A DNA stretch of 64,000 bases from Flavobacterium psychrophilum (GTDB lineage Bacteria > Bacteroidota > Bacteroidia > Flavobacteriales > Flavobacteriaceae). Below, in pieces: positions 1-9,600 of this stretch. The translations under genes and the position numbers were made by a program. The stretch lies in contig CAMAQD010000006.1 in assembly GCA_945860385.1 (NCBI GenBank), forward strand, positions 71,027-135,026, written 5' to 3'. The notes under the pieces are model-generated. The model was not told the DNA's origin. It saw only the letters and a list, made by a program, of their open reading frames with translations, and did no database searches. Positions within the stretch are counted from its first letter, which is position 1. Each line of letters opens with the position of its first letter.

Positions 1-225
1 GAACATAAAAATATAAGTCCAGAAAATATTGACAGCTTATTGGCTTCGGCAGAAAACAATCTAAAATCAGGTGTTAAAAATCCATCCGTCAAAATAAATT
101 CAAAAGATTTATTAAATCAAGTTGACGGAGAATTACAAATTTCATTTAGAGAAAAAGCCTTAAACACAATAACCCAAAAATACAAAGAAGCCAAAGAAGC
201 TTTGGCAAACAGAAATAATCAATAA
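1..225 (+). CDS. C-terminal fragment of an unknown protein, cut by the window edge
   Basis: The reading frame is open from base 1 to a TAA stop at 223-225, so this is the last 74 or so residues of a gene that begins outside the window. The visible part is polar, lysine- and asparagine-rich, and ends in a predicted helix with many Lys, Glu and Ala. I recognise no domain. It lies 40 nt before the outer-membrane-type gene at 266 on the same strand, so the two could be co-transcribed. An internal TTG at 40 is a possible start but there is no reason to prefer it to read-through from upstream. Function unknown. Confidence 0.6.
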   Translation, partial: EHKNISPENIDSLLASAENNLKSGVKNPSVKINSKDLLNQVDGELQISFREKALNTITQKYKEAKEALANRNNQ

Positions 226-265
226 TCATCATCAATCAAAAACCGAACACTTAAATCTTAACATT

Positions 266-1333
266 ATGACAAAAATTATCTTTTATCTAACAGTATTTAT
301 TTTGCTTTTTATTAGTAAAATGCACGCGCAAGACACGAGCAATAAAGGCGAAAAGGCGAAGAAAACCTTTGAATCTCAGGTAAAATCAATCTCATCTGAA
401 ATAGAAAACATTACAAAAGAAGAAAAGTCAGCACTCAAAATTGAAGTCGAAGCCGTAAATGTAGAATTAGAAAACGGCATTATAACCAAAGAAGATGCTG
501 AAGCCAAAAAACAAAAATTAGCCGAAACCAGAGCTAAAAACATTGAAAATAGAGTGGCTATCGAACAACAAAAACTAGAAGATCTTGTTCAACAAAAAGT
601 GGATGGAAAAATAAAAGTAACTGATTCAACTCACACTTCGTATTCTTTCTACTTTCCAGCAATGAAAATAAAAAACAAAAATGATAAAATTGAAAAAAGA
701 ACCACTTCGCAGTTTGTTCTTGCGTTCGGAGCCAATAATCTTGTAACAAATAAAGCCGTTGCCAACTCCGATTTCTATTATTGGCAATCTCATTTCTTCG
801 AATGGGGATTTACCGAGAATACAAGAATTTTCAAAAACCATAATTTATTGCATTTGAAATATGGGTTTTCAGTGATGTATAACAACATTTGTCCTACCGA
901 TAATCGCTATTTTGTTCCGGCATCTAATAGCGAAACTAATCTTGAAGTTTTTCCATATGAATTAGAAAATTCACGTTTCAAAAATGTTTATCTTGTAGCG
1001 CCTTTGCATTTAGAATTTGATTTTTCAGACAATAAATCGAATCATGGGAATGGAAGTTTTTCTTCTCACAAAGGCGTTCGTTTCGGAATTGGAGGTTATG
1101 GAGGTTTCCGAATAAAATCAAAACAAAAATTGTATTATAACATCGACGATGATAAAATTAGGATAAAAACCAAAGGCGATTTTAATGCCAATGATTTTAT
1201 TTATGGCGTGAGTACTTACCTAGGTTACAAGGAAACGAGCTTGTATTTGAAATACGATTTAAATCCATTATTCGAAAATAATGTAGTAGATCAAAACAAC
1301 ATTTCGCTTGGTGTTCGATTCGATTTTAATTAG
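266..1333 (+). CDS. Secreted coiled-coil protein with probable C-terminal outer-membrane beta-barrel
   Basis: The protein has 355 residues. Residues 1-21 form a signal peptide ending in a typical Bacteroidota cleavage region (MHAQ). Residues about 25-115 are rich in Lys, Glu, Gln and Ala with heptad spacing, which suggests a coiled coil. From about residue 145 to the end there are alternating aromatic and polar strands with glycine turns, and the chain ends in LGVRFDFN, like a barrel closing strand with a terminal aromatic pair. I infer a periplasmic helical segment followed by a small barrel in the outer membrane. The upstream unknown gene is 40 nt away; a strong hairpin follows. No specific family is recognised and the ligand or role is unknown. 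Confidence 0.6.
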   Translation: MTKIIFYLTVFILLFISKMHAQDTSNKGEKAKKTFESQVKSISSEIENITKEEKSALKIEVEAVNVELENGIITKEDAEAKKQKLAETRAKNIENRVAIEQQKLEDLVQQKVDGKIKVTDSTHTSYSFYFPAMKIKNKNDKIEKRTTSQFVLAFGANNLVTNKAVANSDFYYWQSHFFEWGFTENTRIFKNHNLLHLKYGFSVMYNNICPTDNRYFVPASNSETNLEVFPYELENSRFKNVYLVAPLHLEFDFSDNKSNHGNGSFSSHKGVRFGIGGYGGFRIKSKQKLYYNIDDDKIRIKTKGDFNANDFIYGVSTYLGYKETSLYLKYDLNPLFENNVVDQNNISLGVRFDFN

Positions 1334-1356
1334 AACATAAGTGATTGGCATTTCTT

Positions 1357-1394
1357 AAAATGAGGCTATAATAGTAACGTTATAGCCTCATTTT
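1357..1394. terminator. Bidirectional hairpin terminator
   Basis: A perfect 15-bp inverted repeat (1357-1371 with 1380-1394, 8-nt loop) is flanked by A and T runs. It sits between the convergent genes ending at 1333 (+) and 1436 (-), so it can terminate both. Confidence 0.8.
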
Positions 1395-1435
1395 CAATAA
1401 TTAATTAATTGTTAGCGCCATCAAAAATTTGCTTA

Positions 1436-2512
1436 TCAAAAATGTATTGGCAGGTAAATTGTTATGGTCGTACCGATATCTTTTTGCGAAACAATACTAA
1501 AAACGCCTTTGATTTTCTTTATCAAAGTTTTACTGATAAAAAGCCCTAAACCAAGGCCTTGCTGTTCTTTTTTGTCACGATTGAATTGTTGATTTACGTT
1601 AATTTCTTTAAGTTCTTTAGCAGTAAATCCTATTCCGTAATCTTGTATTGTTAATTGGTAGTATTCTGAATTGTATTTTTTGCCAGAAATAATAATCTTT
1701 TTATTAATTTCTGAAAATTTCAATGCGTTATCCAATAATTCAAATAGAATGAAATGTAAATATTCTACCTTTATTTTAACATTTGATTCATAAACATTGA
1801 AAACAATTCTTTTCGCTTGTTTTTCATCTATATTGGCAATTTTATCCTTAACCGATGAAAATTCTTTTGATATTTCGGAAGAGTAATCCTCTAAGAAATC
1901 TAAATCGTTGTTTTTAAGATCGCGATAAAGGATAGAATTTTTTAATGTTCTGTTTAGTCGTTCTCCAGATATTTTGATGGAGTTGTAAAACATTTCAATT
2001 TCATTTTCTCCAAAACGTTCTCTGTTTTTAATTAAAAGATTAATTGAACCTAAAATTCCGTGAAGCGGAGTATTTATTTCGTGAATAAAATAGCTGTTAT
2101 TACTTGCATTAATAGTATTGTAAGCATTTTTTATTTTTTCGAATCTATCGATTTTGCTATTAATAATTTTTAGTAAATTTTCAATTTTAAAAGGTTTGGC
2201 TACAAAGTGATCGACCCCATTTAGGATACATTTTTCCTTTTCCTCTTCATCATTCATTGCCGTCAAAAAAATAAAGGGTATTTGGTTAATTGTATTGGTA
2301 TCTTTAACTATGTCATAAAATAAATTCCCATCCATAATGGGCATCATTATGTCGCTAATAATTAAGTCTGGAGTCCAAAAGTCTAAAATTTTGAGAGCCT
2401 CGTGCCCGTTTTGAGCGGTCATAACGCTATAATTGCTATGAATTAGCAATTCAGAAATTGTCTCTCTTAATTCTGCTTCGTCATCGACTAAAAGTATTTT
2501 TTTATTATACAT
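1436..2512 (-). CDS. Receiver-histidine kinase fusion protein
   Basis: The 358-residue protein starts with a receiver domain (about 4-120): acidic pair Asp10-Asp11, phospho-acceptor Asp54 in SDIMMP, Thr84 and Lys106. A kinase core follows: a phospho-acceptor helix with His144 in the sequence IHEINTPLHG, then an ATPase domain with an N box (ELLDNALKFS), a G1 box (DYGIGF) and a G2 box (GLGLGLF). There is no membrane segment, so it is cytoplasmic. Its start overlaps the end of the PAS kinase gene at 2505 by 8 nt, which implies translational coupling. The receiver could be phosphorylated by that kinase and then control this protein's own kinase activity. Target unknown. Confidence 0.85.
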   Translation of the reverse strand: MYNKKILLVDDEAELRETISELLIHSNYSVMTAQNGHEALKILDFWTPDLIISDIMMPIMDGNLFYDIVKDTNTINQIPFIFLTAMNDEEEKEKCILNGVDHFVAKPFKIENLLKIINSKIDRFEKIKNAYNTINASNNSYFIHEINTPLHGILGSINLLIKNRERFGENEIEMFYNSIKISGERLNRTLKNSILYRDLKNNDLDFLEDYSSEISKEFSSVKDKIANIDEKQAKRIVFNVYESNVKIKVEYLHFILFELLDNALKFSEINKKIIISGKKYNSEYYQLTIQDYGIGFTAKELKEINVNQQFNRDKKEQQGLGLGLFISKTLIKKIKGVFSIVSQKDIGTTITIYLPIHF

Positions 2513-4508
2513 AAGGAAAATAAAGTGTTAATGTGGTTCCACAATCTTTTTTGCTTATAATTGATATTTCTCCGTTAAGAAGGTTGGTAAATTGTTTTAC
2601 TATAGTTAATCCTAATCCAGAACCTACAATTGTACTTGTATTTGTAGCTCTGAAAAATGAAGTAAATAAATGTTGAATTTCTCTTCTTGGAATTCCAATT
2701 CCATAATCTATTACCTCGATTTTAATTTTAGCCTCCAAATAAGTAATAACTAGTTTCGGATTGGGTTTATTTACCGAATATTTAAAGGCATTATTGATGA
2801 TATTTGTTAGAATATGAATCAATAAGGTTTCGTCTGTAATAATTGCTTGTTGCCTTCCCTTTATTTCAATTTTAATTGTTCGTCCATCACTTTCATTGCT
2901 AAAATAGGTTTCGATGATTTTATTTATAAAGCTATCAAAATTTAGTTTTTTTACATCTTTTTTGGTTTCTTCCAAATCATATTTTCCAAATACCAGAATA
3001 TTATTCATTAATTCAGTAAGTCTGTCAACTTCATTTTTAATTCTTTTAGTATTTTGTTCAAAGTAATTCCTGTTCTCTCCTCTATTTATTTCACTTTTAA
3101 AATCTATCAGTTCAGCATTAGAATATATAATTGTCAATGGGGTTCTAAATTGGTGTGATGCCATAGAAACAAATTTTGATTTTAATTCGTTGAGTTCCTT
3201 TTCTTTTAAAAGAGCTAATCTCATTTCTTCCGCAGATTTTATTCTTTCACTGATATCTCTGCTGGAAGATTGCATTCCGATAATCTCTTGTTTACTATTA
3301 AGGATGACTTTTGAAGTGCTTTCCAACCAAATAAATGTGTTGTCTTTTTTCTTAAATCTATAAGTTAAAGGTTTGTATTGTAATTTATTGGTGATTTCTT
3401 GGTGCGTAAAATGCATCAGATTCAAATCATCAGGGTGAATGAAATCATACGGACTTTTAGTAATCAATTCCTCAGAATTATATCCAATAATATCTTTAGA
3501 GGAGTTTGAAACATAAGAAAAAGTTCCGTCAATATTATGTTGGGTAATTAAATCAGTTGTGTTTTCAGCAATAAATCTAAATTTTTCCTCCGATAACTCC
3601 AGTTGGCGCTCTTTTTCTTTAATCTCACTAATATCTATATGTGTTCCAATAACTTTAATAGGGGTTCCAAAGGCATTTCTTGTCAATAAACCTGAATATT
3701 TAATCCAAACATAATGACCTTTTTTATGTTTCATTCTTTGTATCCCACCGAAACTGACTGTTTTACCACATACATAATCTCTCAGGTCAATTTCTATTTG
3801 GTCAATTTCCTCCGGATGAACATTTTTTTTCCAAAATTCAAAAGTTTGGTCTATTTCGTCTAAATTGTATCCTAACATTCCGGCCCAATTGTAAGAAAAA
3901 ATGGCTTTGTTTGTTATAATATCCCATTCCCACATACCTTGATTTGAGCCTTTTAAATAAAAATCAAATTGCTTTAGATGTGCTTCTAATTTCGCATTGG
4001 TTTTGTCTTGATTTAATCGAATGCCAATATTTTTTGCTACGGTATGCAATACATAAACTTCTTCATCAATCCATTTTCTCTCTGTTTTGCAATCGTCATA
4101 ACCTATCCAACCCCAAAATTTATTTTCAGAGAATATGGGAGTAAAAAGGTAGGATTTGATTCCTTGCATCTCCATTGTGTCAACAAATAACTTATTGTCA
4201 CTTTCTTTTACTAGTCCATGTAGTGGTTCATCTTTACTCAAAGTATTGTAAAGTCCAGGGAATTCATCATAAGAAATCCCATTCAAGTCCGGGTTCCCTA
4301 AATAAGAATCAATACCTTCGTTGCACCATTCGTAAACGTAATATAACTTAAGTCCTTCGTTTGTAGTATCATTTTTAAAAATGTAACATCTATCAATATT
4401 CTGGCTTTTACCAATTGCAGTAATACACAAATTAAGAGCACTATCAATTGAAATTTCTTTTAAAAGATGATTGTTAGCATTTGAAATTCCGAATAAAAGA
4501 TTCTTCAT
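2505..4508 (-). CDS. Soluble GAF-PAS-PAS sensor histidine kinase
   Basis: The 667-residue protein has no signal peptide or membrane helix. Domain order: GAF at about 10-165, PAS with PAC tail at about 175-295, a second PAS at about 305-425, a dimerisation/phospho-acceptor helix with His452 in ASHQFRTPL, and an ATPase domain at about 550-667 with N box IINNAFKYS, G1 box DYGIGIP and G2 box GSGLGLT. It autophosphorylates on His452 in response to a cytoplasmic signal bound by GAF or PAS; the signal cannot be read from sequence. The gene is transcribed divergently from the receiver-AraC gene at 4621 and leads the fusion gene that overlaps its 3' end. A TACATTTG box on the minus strand at 4546-4553 is a likely promoter. 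Confidence 0.9.
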   Translation of the reverse strand: MKNLLFGISNANNHLLKEISIDSALNLCITAIGKSQNIDRCYIFKNDTTNEGLKLYYVYEWCNEGIDSYLGNPDLNGISYDEFPGLYNTLSKDEPLHGLVKESDNKLFVDTMEMQGIKSYLFTPIFSENKFWGWIGYDDCKTERKWIDEEVYVLHTVAKNIGIRLNQDKTNAKLEAHLKQFDFYLKGSNQGMWEWDIITNKAIFSYNWAGMLGYNLDEIDQTFEFWKKNVHPEEIDQIEIDLRDYVCGKTVSFGGIQRMKHKKGHYVWIKYSGLLTRNAFGTPIKVIGTHIDISEIKEKERQLELSEEKFRFIAENTTDLITQHNIDGTFSYVSNSSKDIIGYNSEELITKSPYDFIHPDDLNLMHFTHQEITNKLQYKPLTYRFKKKDNTFIWLESTSKVILNSKQEIIGMQSSSRDISERIKSAEEMRLALLKEKELNELKSKFVSMASHQFRTPLTIIYSNAELIDFKSEINRGENRNYFEQNTKRIKNEVDRLTELMNNILVFGKYDLEETKKDVKKLNFDSFINKIIETYFSNESDGRTIKIEIKGRQQAIITDETLLIHILTNIINNAFKYSVNKPNPKLVITYLEAKIKIEVIDYGIGIPRREIQHLFTSFFRATNTSTIVGSGLGLTIVKQFTNLLNGEISIISKKDCGTTLTLYFPYV

Positions 4509-4545
4509 AATAATTTCGTAACTTTATAAAACAAATTCATTGATA

Positions 4546-4553
4546 CAAATGTA
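4546..4553 (-). promoter_or_regulatory. Bacteroidota -7 promoter box for the sensor-kinase operon
   Basis: The minus strand reads TACATTTG, matching the Bacteroidota sigma-A -7 consensus TAnnTTTG, 37 nt before the kinase start codon. No clear -33 box was found. Confidence 0.5.
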
Positions 4554-4620
4554 TTTTTATAAGAATAGGTGAAACGATTTAGTATCTATAATTTAAAAAA
4601 TAAAAGTTATAATTTAAAAT

Positions 4621-5397
4621 ATGGATGCATATATTAGTCTTATGAGAGTAAAGAAAAGTGAAATACTGCTAATTGAAGATGATATTGCTTTAGGTGCCTC
4701 TATTGTAGAGGTATTGCAACTAAATGATTTCAATGTGCAATGGCTTGAAGATGGGTTAAAAGCTCTAGAGTACTTGCAAAAGAATATGCCCGATATTATA
4801 ATCAGTGACTTAATGATGCCTGCAATGAATGGCGAACAATTGTTTATAAATATTAGAAAAAACAAAAAATTTAATACAATCCCGTTCATAATAATTACTG
4901 CAAATATGGACGACGGAGTCAGGTATAGACAACTCGAAAATGGAGTTAATGATTATATCTTGAAACCCTTCAAGTCTAAAGAATTAATTTTAAAAATCAA
5001 GAATTTATTAGTTCTTAGAAACAACATAGAAAAAAAATATAAACCTGACCCGTTCTCTAAAGTTACTATAAAACTATCCGAAAAAGATTTTTTGTCATCT
5101 GTGAATGATTATATTGTTAGGAATTTAAAATCAAAAATCAGTGTTGATGAATTATCAACTCATCTTTTTGTCAGTAGATCAACATTAGATAAACGCATCA
5201 GAAAATTGACCAATAAAAACGTTTCACAATATGTGAGAGAGTTTAAATTAGAATACGCCATCAAACTTATTGATTTGGGGGAAAGGAATATTCAGTTTTT
5301 AGTAGATGAAACAGGTTTTAATTCGTTTTCTTATTTTTCAACAAGTTTCAAATCTTATGTAGGCCTTACCACAAGAGATTATTTCAAATCTTTATAA
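4621..5397 (+). CDS. Response regulator with receiver and AraC-type DNA-binding domain
   Basis: The 258-residue protein has an N-terminal receiver (about 13-130) with acidic residues Glu19-Asp20-Asp21, phospho-acceptor Asp63 in SDLMMP, Thr93 and Lys115 in LKPF. An AraC-type double helix-turn-helix follows at about 155-258. All phosphorylation residues are present, so it is probably a phosphorylation-controlled transcription factor. It is divergent from the PAS kinase at 4508, with 112 nt between the start codons, the usual arrangement for a cognate pair. The start may instead be the ATG at 4642 (residue 8), because family members normally begin just before the first beta strand. Confidence 0.88.
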   Translation: MDAYISLMRVKKSEILLIEDDIALGASIVEVLQLNDFNVQWLEDGLKALEYLQKNMPDIIISDLMMPAMNGEQLFINIRKNKKFNTIPFIIITANMDDGVRYRQLENGVNDYILKPFKSKELILKIKNLLVLRNNIEKKYKPDPFSKVTIKLSEKDFLSSVNDYIVRNLKSKISVDELSTHLFVSRSTLDKRIRKLTNKNVSQYVREFKLEYAIKLIDLGERNIQFLVDETGFNSFSYFSTSFKSYVGLTTRDYFKSL

Positions 5398-5706
5398 GTC
5401 CACTATTTGTGTAATTTATTTGATTTATAAACGTTGGATTTTTTCAAGTGTTTTAAAAACGGTTATTTAACTTGAGTTTTTAGCTAAAAATTAACTTATG
5501 AGTACTATTTTTTAAGACATTAATTACAATCAAAATGTATTGAAGAAGAGAATTTATATTTGCACTTAGATGTAAAGTATCTTGCCATAATAAAACAGCC
5601 TAATATAAATGGTTTTTAGGGTAAAAATAGTTTAGAGAATAATAAGGCTGTTTTAGGCAAGAACATAGATGTTTACATCTTTTCAACATTAACAATCAAC
5701 ATTAGT
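5398..5706 (+). promoter_or_regulatory. 309-bp gap with promoter and long structured leader
   Basis: No gene is visible in this gap. A perfect TATATTTG -7 box lies at 5555-5562. Starting about where transcription would begin (near 5568), there is a nested inverted repeat covering 5568-5680, listed separately. The rest is AT-rich without recognisable structure. The leader would precede the membrane-protein gene at 5707. Confidence 0.55.
5568..5680 (+). repeat. Nested three-part inverted repeat (structured leader or MITE-like element)
   Basis: Three perfect arm pairs are nested in the same order. The outer pair is AGATGTAAA at 5568-5576 with TTTACATCT at 5672-5680. The middle pair is CTTGCC at 5581-5586 with GGCAAG at 5656-5661. 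The inner pair is AAAACAGCCT at 5592-5601 with AGGCTGTTTT at 5645-5654. The outer right arm can instead form its own local dyad (5667-5680), so alternative folds are possible. It could be a regulatory RNA leader, a small RNA, or a decayed miniature transposable element with terminal inverted repeats. Confidence 0.55.
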
Positions 5707-6183
5707 ATGCATGCAGTTTTTGTAAACCGCGTCAAATCAGTCGATAATTTACCGGAAAATCCATATTTTAAACTGTGTGATTCACATTTGGAAATTAGGC
5801 TCAAAGGCGAAAATGTAATTTTTAGAGTTGAATCGGTTTCAAATGTGAGATGTCTTAAAAAAAGAAATTTTACAATTAATTTCCTTCTATTATTTAGTAC
5901 TTTATTGGCTTATAGCTTACTAGCAGATTATTTAGACAAAAGTATTTACAACATTTTTTTTATGTTTGTAATTTTCACAATACTAAGTGTAATTTCTCTT
6001 TCAATAAAAAATTATACTAAAGTATTAGTGATTGATATGGGTGCTTTTCACTCTAGGGAATTTAAAATGTCAAAAAAACAAAGTGCACACGCTAAAAAAT
6101 TTGTTTCGACTTTTAAAAGTAAGTATCACAATAATAAATATCAAAATGATTTAGATTTGTTAAATGTAAATCATTCTTCCTAA
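5707..6183 (+). CDS. Small two-helix membrane protein, unknown function
   Basis: The 158-residue protein has a polar N-terminal region (1-50), two closely spaced hydrophobic helices at about 57-76 and 82-102, and a basic cytoplasmic-looking tail. The pattern resembles bacterial PH-like membrane-anchored proteins, but I cannot assign a family. It stands alone, with a structured leader upstream, between two signalling operons, and is convergent with the receiver gene at 6244. The predicted product and starting ATG are consistent with a real gene; function is unknown. Confidence 0.6.
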   Translation: MHAVFVNRVKSVDNLPENPYFKLCDSHLEIRLKGENVIFRVESVSNVRCLKKRNFTINFLLLFSTLLAYSLLADYLDKSIYNIFFMFVIFTILSVISLSIKNYTKVLVIDMGAFHSREFKMSKKQSAHAKKFVSTFKSKYHNNKYQNDLDLLNVNHSS

Positions 6184-6243
6184 CGAAAACAAATTTAAGT
6201 TATTATTGGTTTTTTTCAGATATCAGTTATTTCTTTAGGAGAA

Positions 6244-6609
6244 TTATTTATCAAGCAAATGTTTTTCTATGACTAAATTGAGTTCTTGAAAAGAAAAGGG
6301 TTTCAAAATATAAGCTTTTGCACCTAAATCAATTCCTCTTTGCTGATCAGTTAATTCTGTTTTTGCAGTAAGAAAAAGTACGGGTATATTATGGTGGTCC
6401 GACTGTTTTAGCTGTTTCATAAAACCATAACCGTCTAATATTGGCATCATTATATCACATATAATCAGGTCCGGATTTGTTTGTGTTACTTTTTCCAAAC
6501 CCTCCAATCCATTTTTAGCTGCTACCACGTCATAATTGCCTAGTGACAATAATTCGCTGAGAGTTTCCAATAATTTTATTTCATCTTCAATAATAAGGAT
6601 CTTAGTCAT
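6244..6609 (-). CDS. Single-domain response regulator (CheY-like receiver)
   Basis: The 121-residue protein is a receiver domain alone: acidic pair Glu8-Asp9, phospho-acceptor Asp52 in CDIMMP, Thr81 and Lys103 in LKPF, all present. It has no output domain, so it probably acts as a phosphorelay intermediate or by protein contact. Its ATG overlaps the stop of the large PAS kinase gene by 8 nt, so that kinase is the obvious phosphodonor. This repeats the kinase-receiver overlap seen at 2505-2512. Confidence 0.88.
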   Translation of the reverse strand: MTKILIIEDEIKLLETLSELLSLGNYDVVAAKNGLEGLEKVTQTNPDLIICDIMMPILDGYGFMKQLKQSDHHNIPVLFLTAKTELTDQQRGIDLGAKAYILKPFSFQELNLVIEKHLLDK

Positions 6610-9600
6610 GACTTAAAGTGTTTTGTAAAGCAAATTGCAAAGTTACTTTTGTCCCTACTCCTAAATGGCTTTCTAAGTGAATTTTTCCAGCATTTTTTTC
6701 AGTAAAGGTTTTGACAATATAAAGACCTAATCCTGTTCCTTGAATTCCGTTTGTATTACTTGCCCTAAAAAAAGTATTAAATAATTTCTGTTGATCCTCT
6801 TCAGGAATACCAATCCCCTGATCTATAATTTGTAAATTTACATTTGTTGACGATGCGGAAAGTTGGAGTACAACATTACCAGAACCTTTAGAGTATTTGA
6901 AAGCATTATTTAATAAATTAAAAATAGAGTATTCCATTAAATTTTTATCCGCAAACACAAGAAAATTATCACCCTCAAAATATGTTTGTACGCTACTTCC
7001 ATCCTTTTGATTGTCAAAACTAGTTTCAATTACATCAAGACATAGTTGTTTTAAATCGAATATAATGGGGTGAAAATTAGTTTTTCCTGCATCGTTTTTT
7101 GAAATAGTTAATACAGAATTCATGAGTTCTACTATTCTATCTATTTCTCCGGTTATAGTGTTTAATTGTTTTTCTACACGTGGTGCTTTTTCAAAATTTT
7201 GTCCCTCAATATACATTGCTATTAACTCTGCGCTTGTTCGGATTGTAGTCATAGGAGTTCTGAATTCATGCGAAATAGTTGAAACTAAATTGGTACGTAA
7301 CTCATTTAATTCTCGTTCTTTCGTTAATGCTTTTTCAGTGGCTTCTTCCTCTTCTTTTCTTGTTGTAATATCACGGCTGCTAGATTGGAACCCACTTTTA
7401 ATTCCTTTTTTTTCAACCATATTTGCTCTTGTTTCGAGCCAAATATATTTTCCATCTTTAGTCCTAAATCTTGCTGTAGTATTGTCGATGTTTTTTTCTG
7501 CAATAAAATCTTCAAATCTACTTAGAAGATATTTTACATCATCTGGATGAGCATAATCTAAAGGAGATTTCCCTACCATTTCTTCTGGCTGATAACCCAA
7601 AACATTTATTATCGAAGGGGAAATGTATTGAAACTTTGTATTTAAATCGTGTAAACATACTAAATCAACGGTATTTTCTGCAAGAAAACGATACATGTTT
7701 TTAGCTTCGTTAAGCAGAATGGCTTTGTTTTTATTATTTTCTTCGATTAATAATTTGTTTTGAAGTTCAATTTTTTTTCTTTCAGTAATGTCAATCATTT
7801 GAACGATGTAGTACGTTTCATTTTTGCTATTTTTTACCAGCGAAACAGAAATATGTGTCCATACAATAAATTTATTTTTTTGAATAAACCTTTTTTCTGA
7901 ACTGAAATTAGATATTTCTCCTAAATCTAAACTTTTTTTATACTCTAAATCTATCATTAAATCTTCATAATAAGTAATTTCTTGAAATGTTAAGGTTTTT
8001 ATTTCTTGGTTCGAATAGCCAAGAATTTCACAAAGCTTTTCGTTAACTTCAATATAACTACCTAGAATATCTACTAGAGCCATTCCTACCGGCGAATGCT
8101 CAAAAGCTTCTTTAAAATGCTCTTCACTTTCTCGTAATTCATCTTCCAGTTTTTTCTTATTAGTGATATCTTGCATTGCTCCAATCATTCGAATTGCTTT
8201 GCCGTTATAATCTCTGATTATTATGGCTTTGTCATTCACATAAGCATAACTACCATCTGATTTCAAATACCGGTATTCATCAGACCATTTGTTGGTAGTG
8301 GCACTCTCTATTGCAGCATCCAATTTTTTACAATAGACTTCTCTGTCTTCTGGATGAACAAAAATTTCACATTCTTGAGACTTAATGATATTGTTCGTAA
8401 AGTGGTGCCCAAATAGATTAGAATAACTGGCTCCAACGAAAATGTCATCATTTATAATATTCCAATCCCAAATAGCATCGGAGGTAGCTTGACTTGAGTA
8501 TGAAAAACGCTCATTACTAATTTTTAACTCGTCTTCAATATTTTTGAGTTCTGTAATATCGTTGAAAGAACACACAACATATAACAATGTTCCTAAATCA
8601 TCAAATACGGGAATGGCGTCAACTAAAAGCCAGACCATATCCATAGAAATGGGGCGATATACTCCCATTATAACATTTTTCACCGGTTTCAATAATTTTA
8701 TTGCCATCGGTACTGGATGTTCTTCAGGACTAAAAATGGTTCCATTAAGATGAATCACTTTCCAAAGTTTATCATACGATGTTTTGCCAATTAATTGATC
8801 CTTTGTAAGACCTAACATTTCACAAGCAGCTCTGTTGTTCTCTAAAATTTCCGATTGAGGTCCTTGTACCAATATTCCGACTGCAATATTTTCAAGAATA
8901 CTGCTGAGCAGCTGCTTGCTTTTGAGAATTTCTTCTTGAGTATTTTTACTTTCAGTAATATCAACCCCAAATCCAATCATCATATCAAAAGTGCCGTTTT
9001 TATTAAAAACAGGATTTAATTTTCGATTATGATAAGTAGTTAATCCTGTAAATGGGCTAGTGATGTTGTCTTCCCATTGAATCAAATTTTTAGATTCCAT
9101 AGCCTGCAAGAACTTTTCACGTCTTTTTTTTGCTGAGGAATCATCCCTTCCAGTGTGTTTAGCATATTCAAAATCATCTTTACCCTTAATGAATTTTCGA
9201 AGTTCATCATTTTTAATAGCTGCCTGATTCAAATATAGATATCTATGATCTTGGTCAAACACCGCTACATCTGTCGGGATTTGATCTAGTATTTTTTCAT
9301 AAAACTCTTTATCCTGTATGTTTATCTTCTCAGTAATAATTTGATCCGCAACATCTCTATAATTTCCACTATATATAAACTTACCTTTTTTATCTACTCT
9401 TTTAAAACTTGAAGTATGCCATTGAAAGTAGCCTTTCTTGTGTAAAACTCTATAAGTGATTTCAATATCTTTTTGACCTTCATTTAAAAAAGCAGTAACC
9501 ATTTCTATATCTTCCGGATGCAAAAACAAACTGTTGCTTTCGCCTACAACTTCATCAGCTTCATAACCTAGATACGTTGCCCAATTTTTAGACACATAGG

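Noticed and set aside
5707..6183. Possible anti-sigma or holin-like role of the small membrane protein
   Set aside because: Two helices and short length alone do not support it; no sigma factor gene or phage gene is adjacent.
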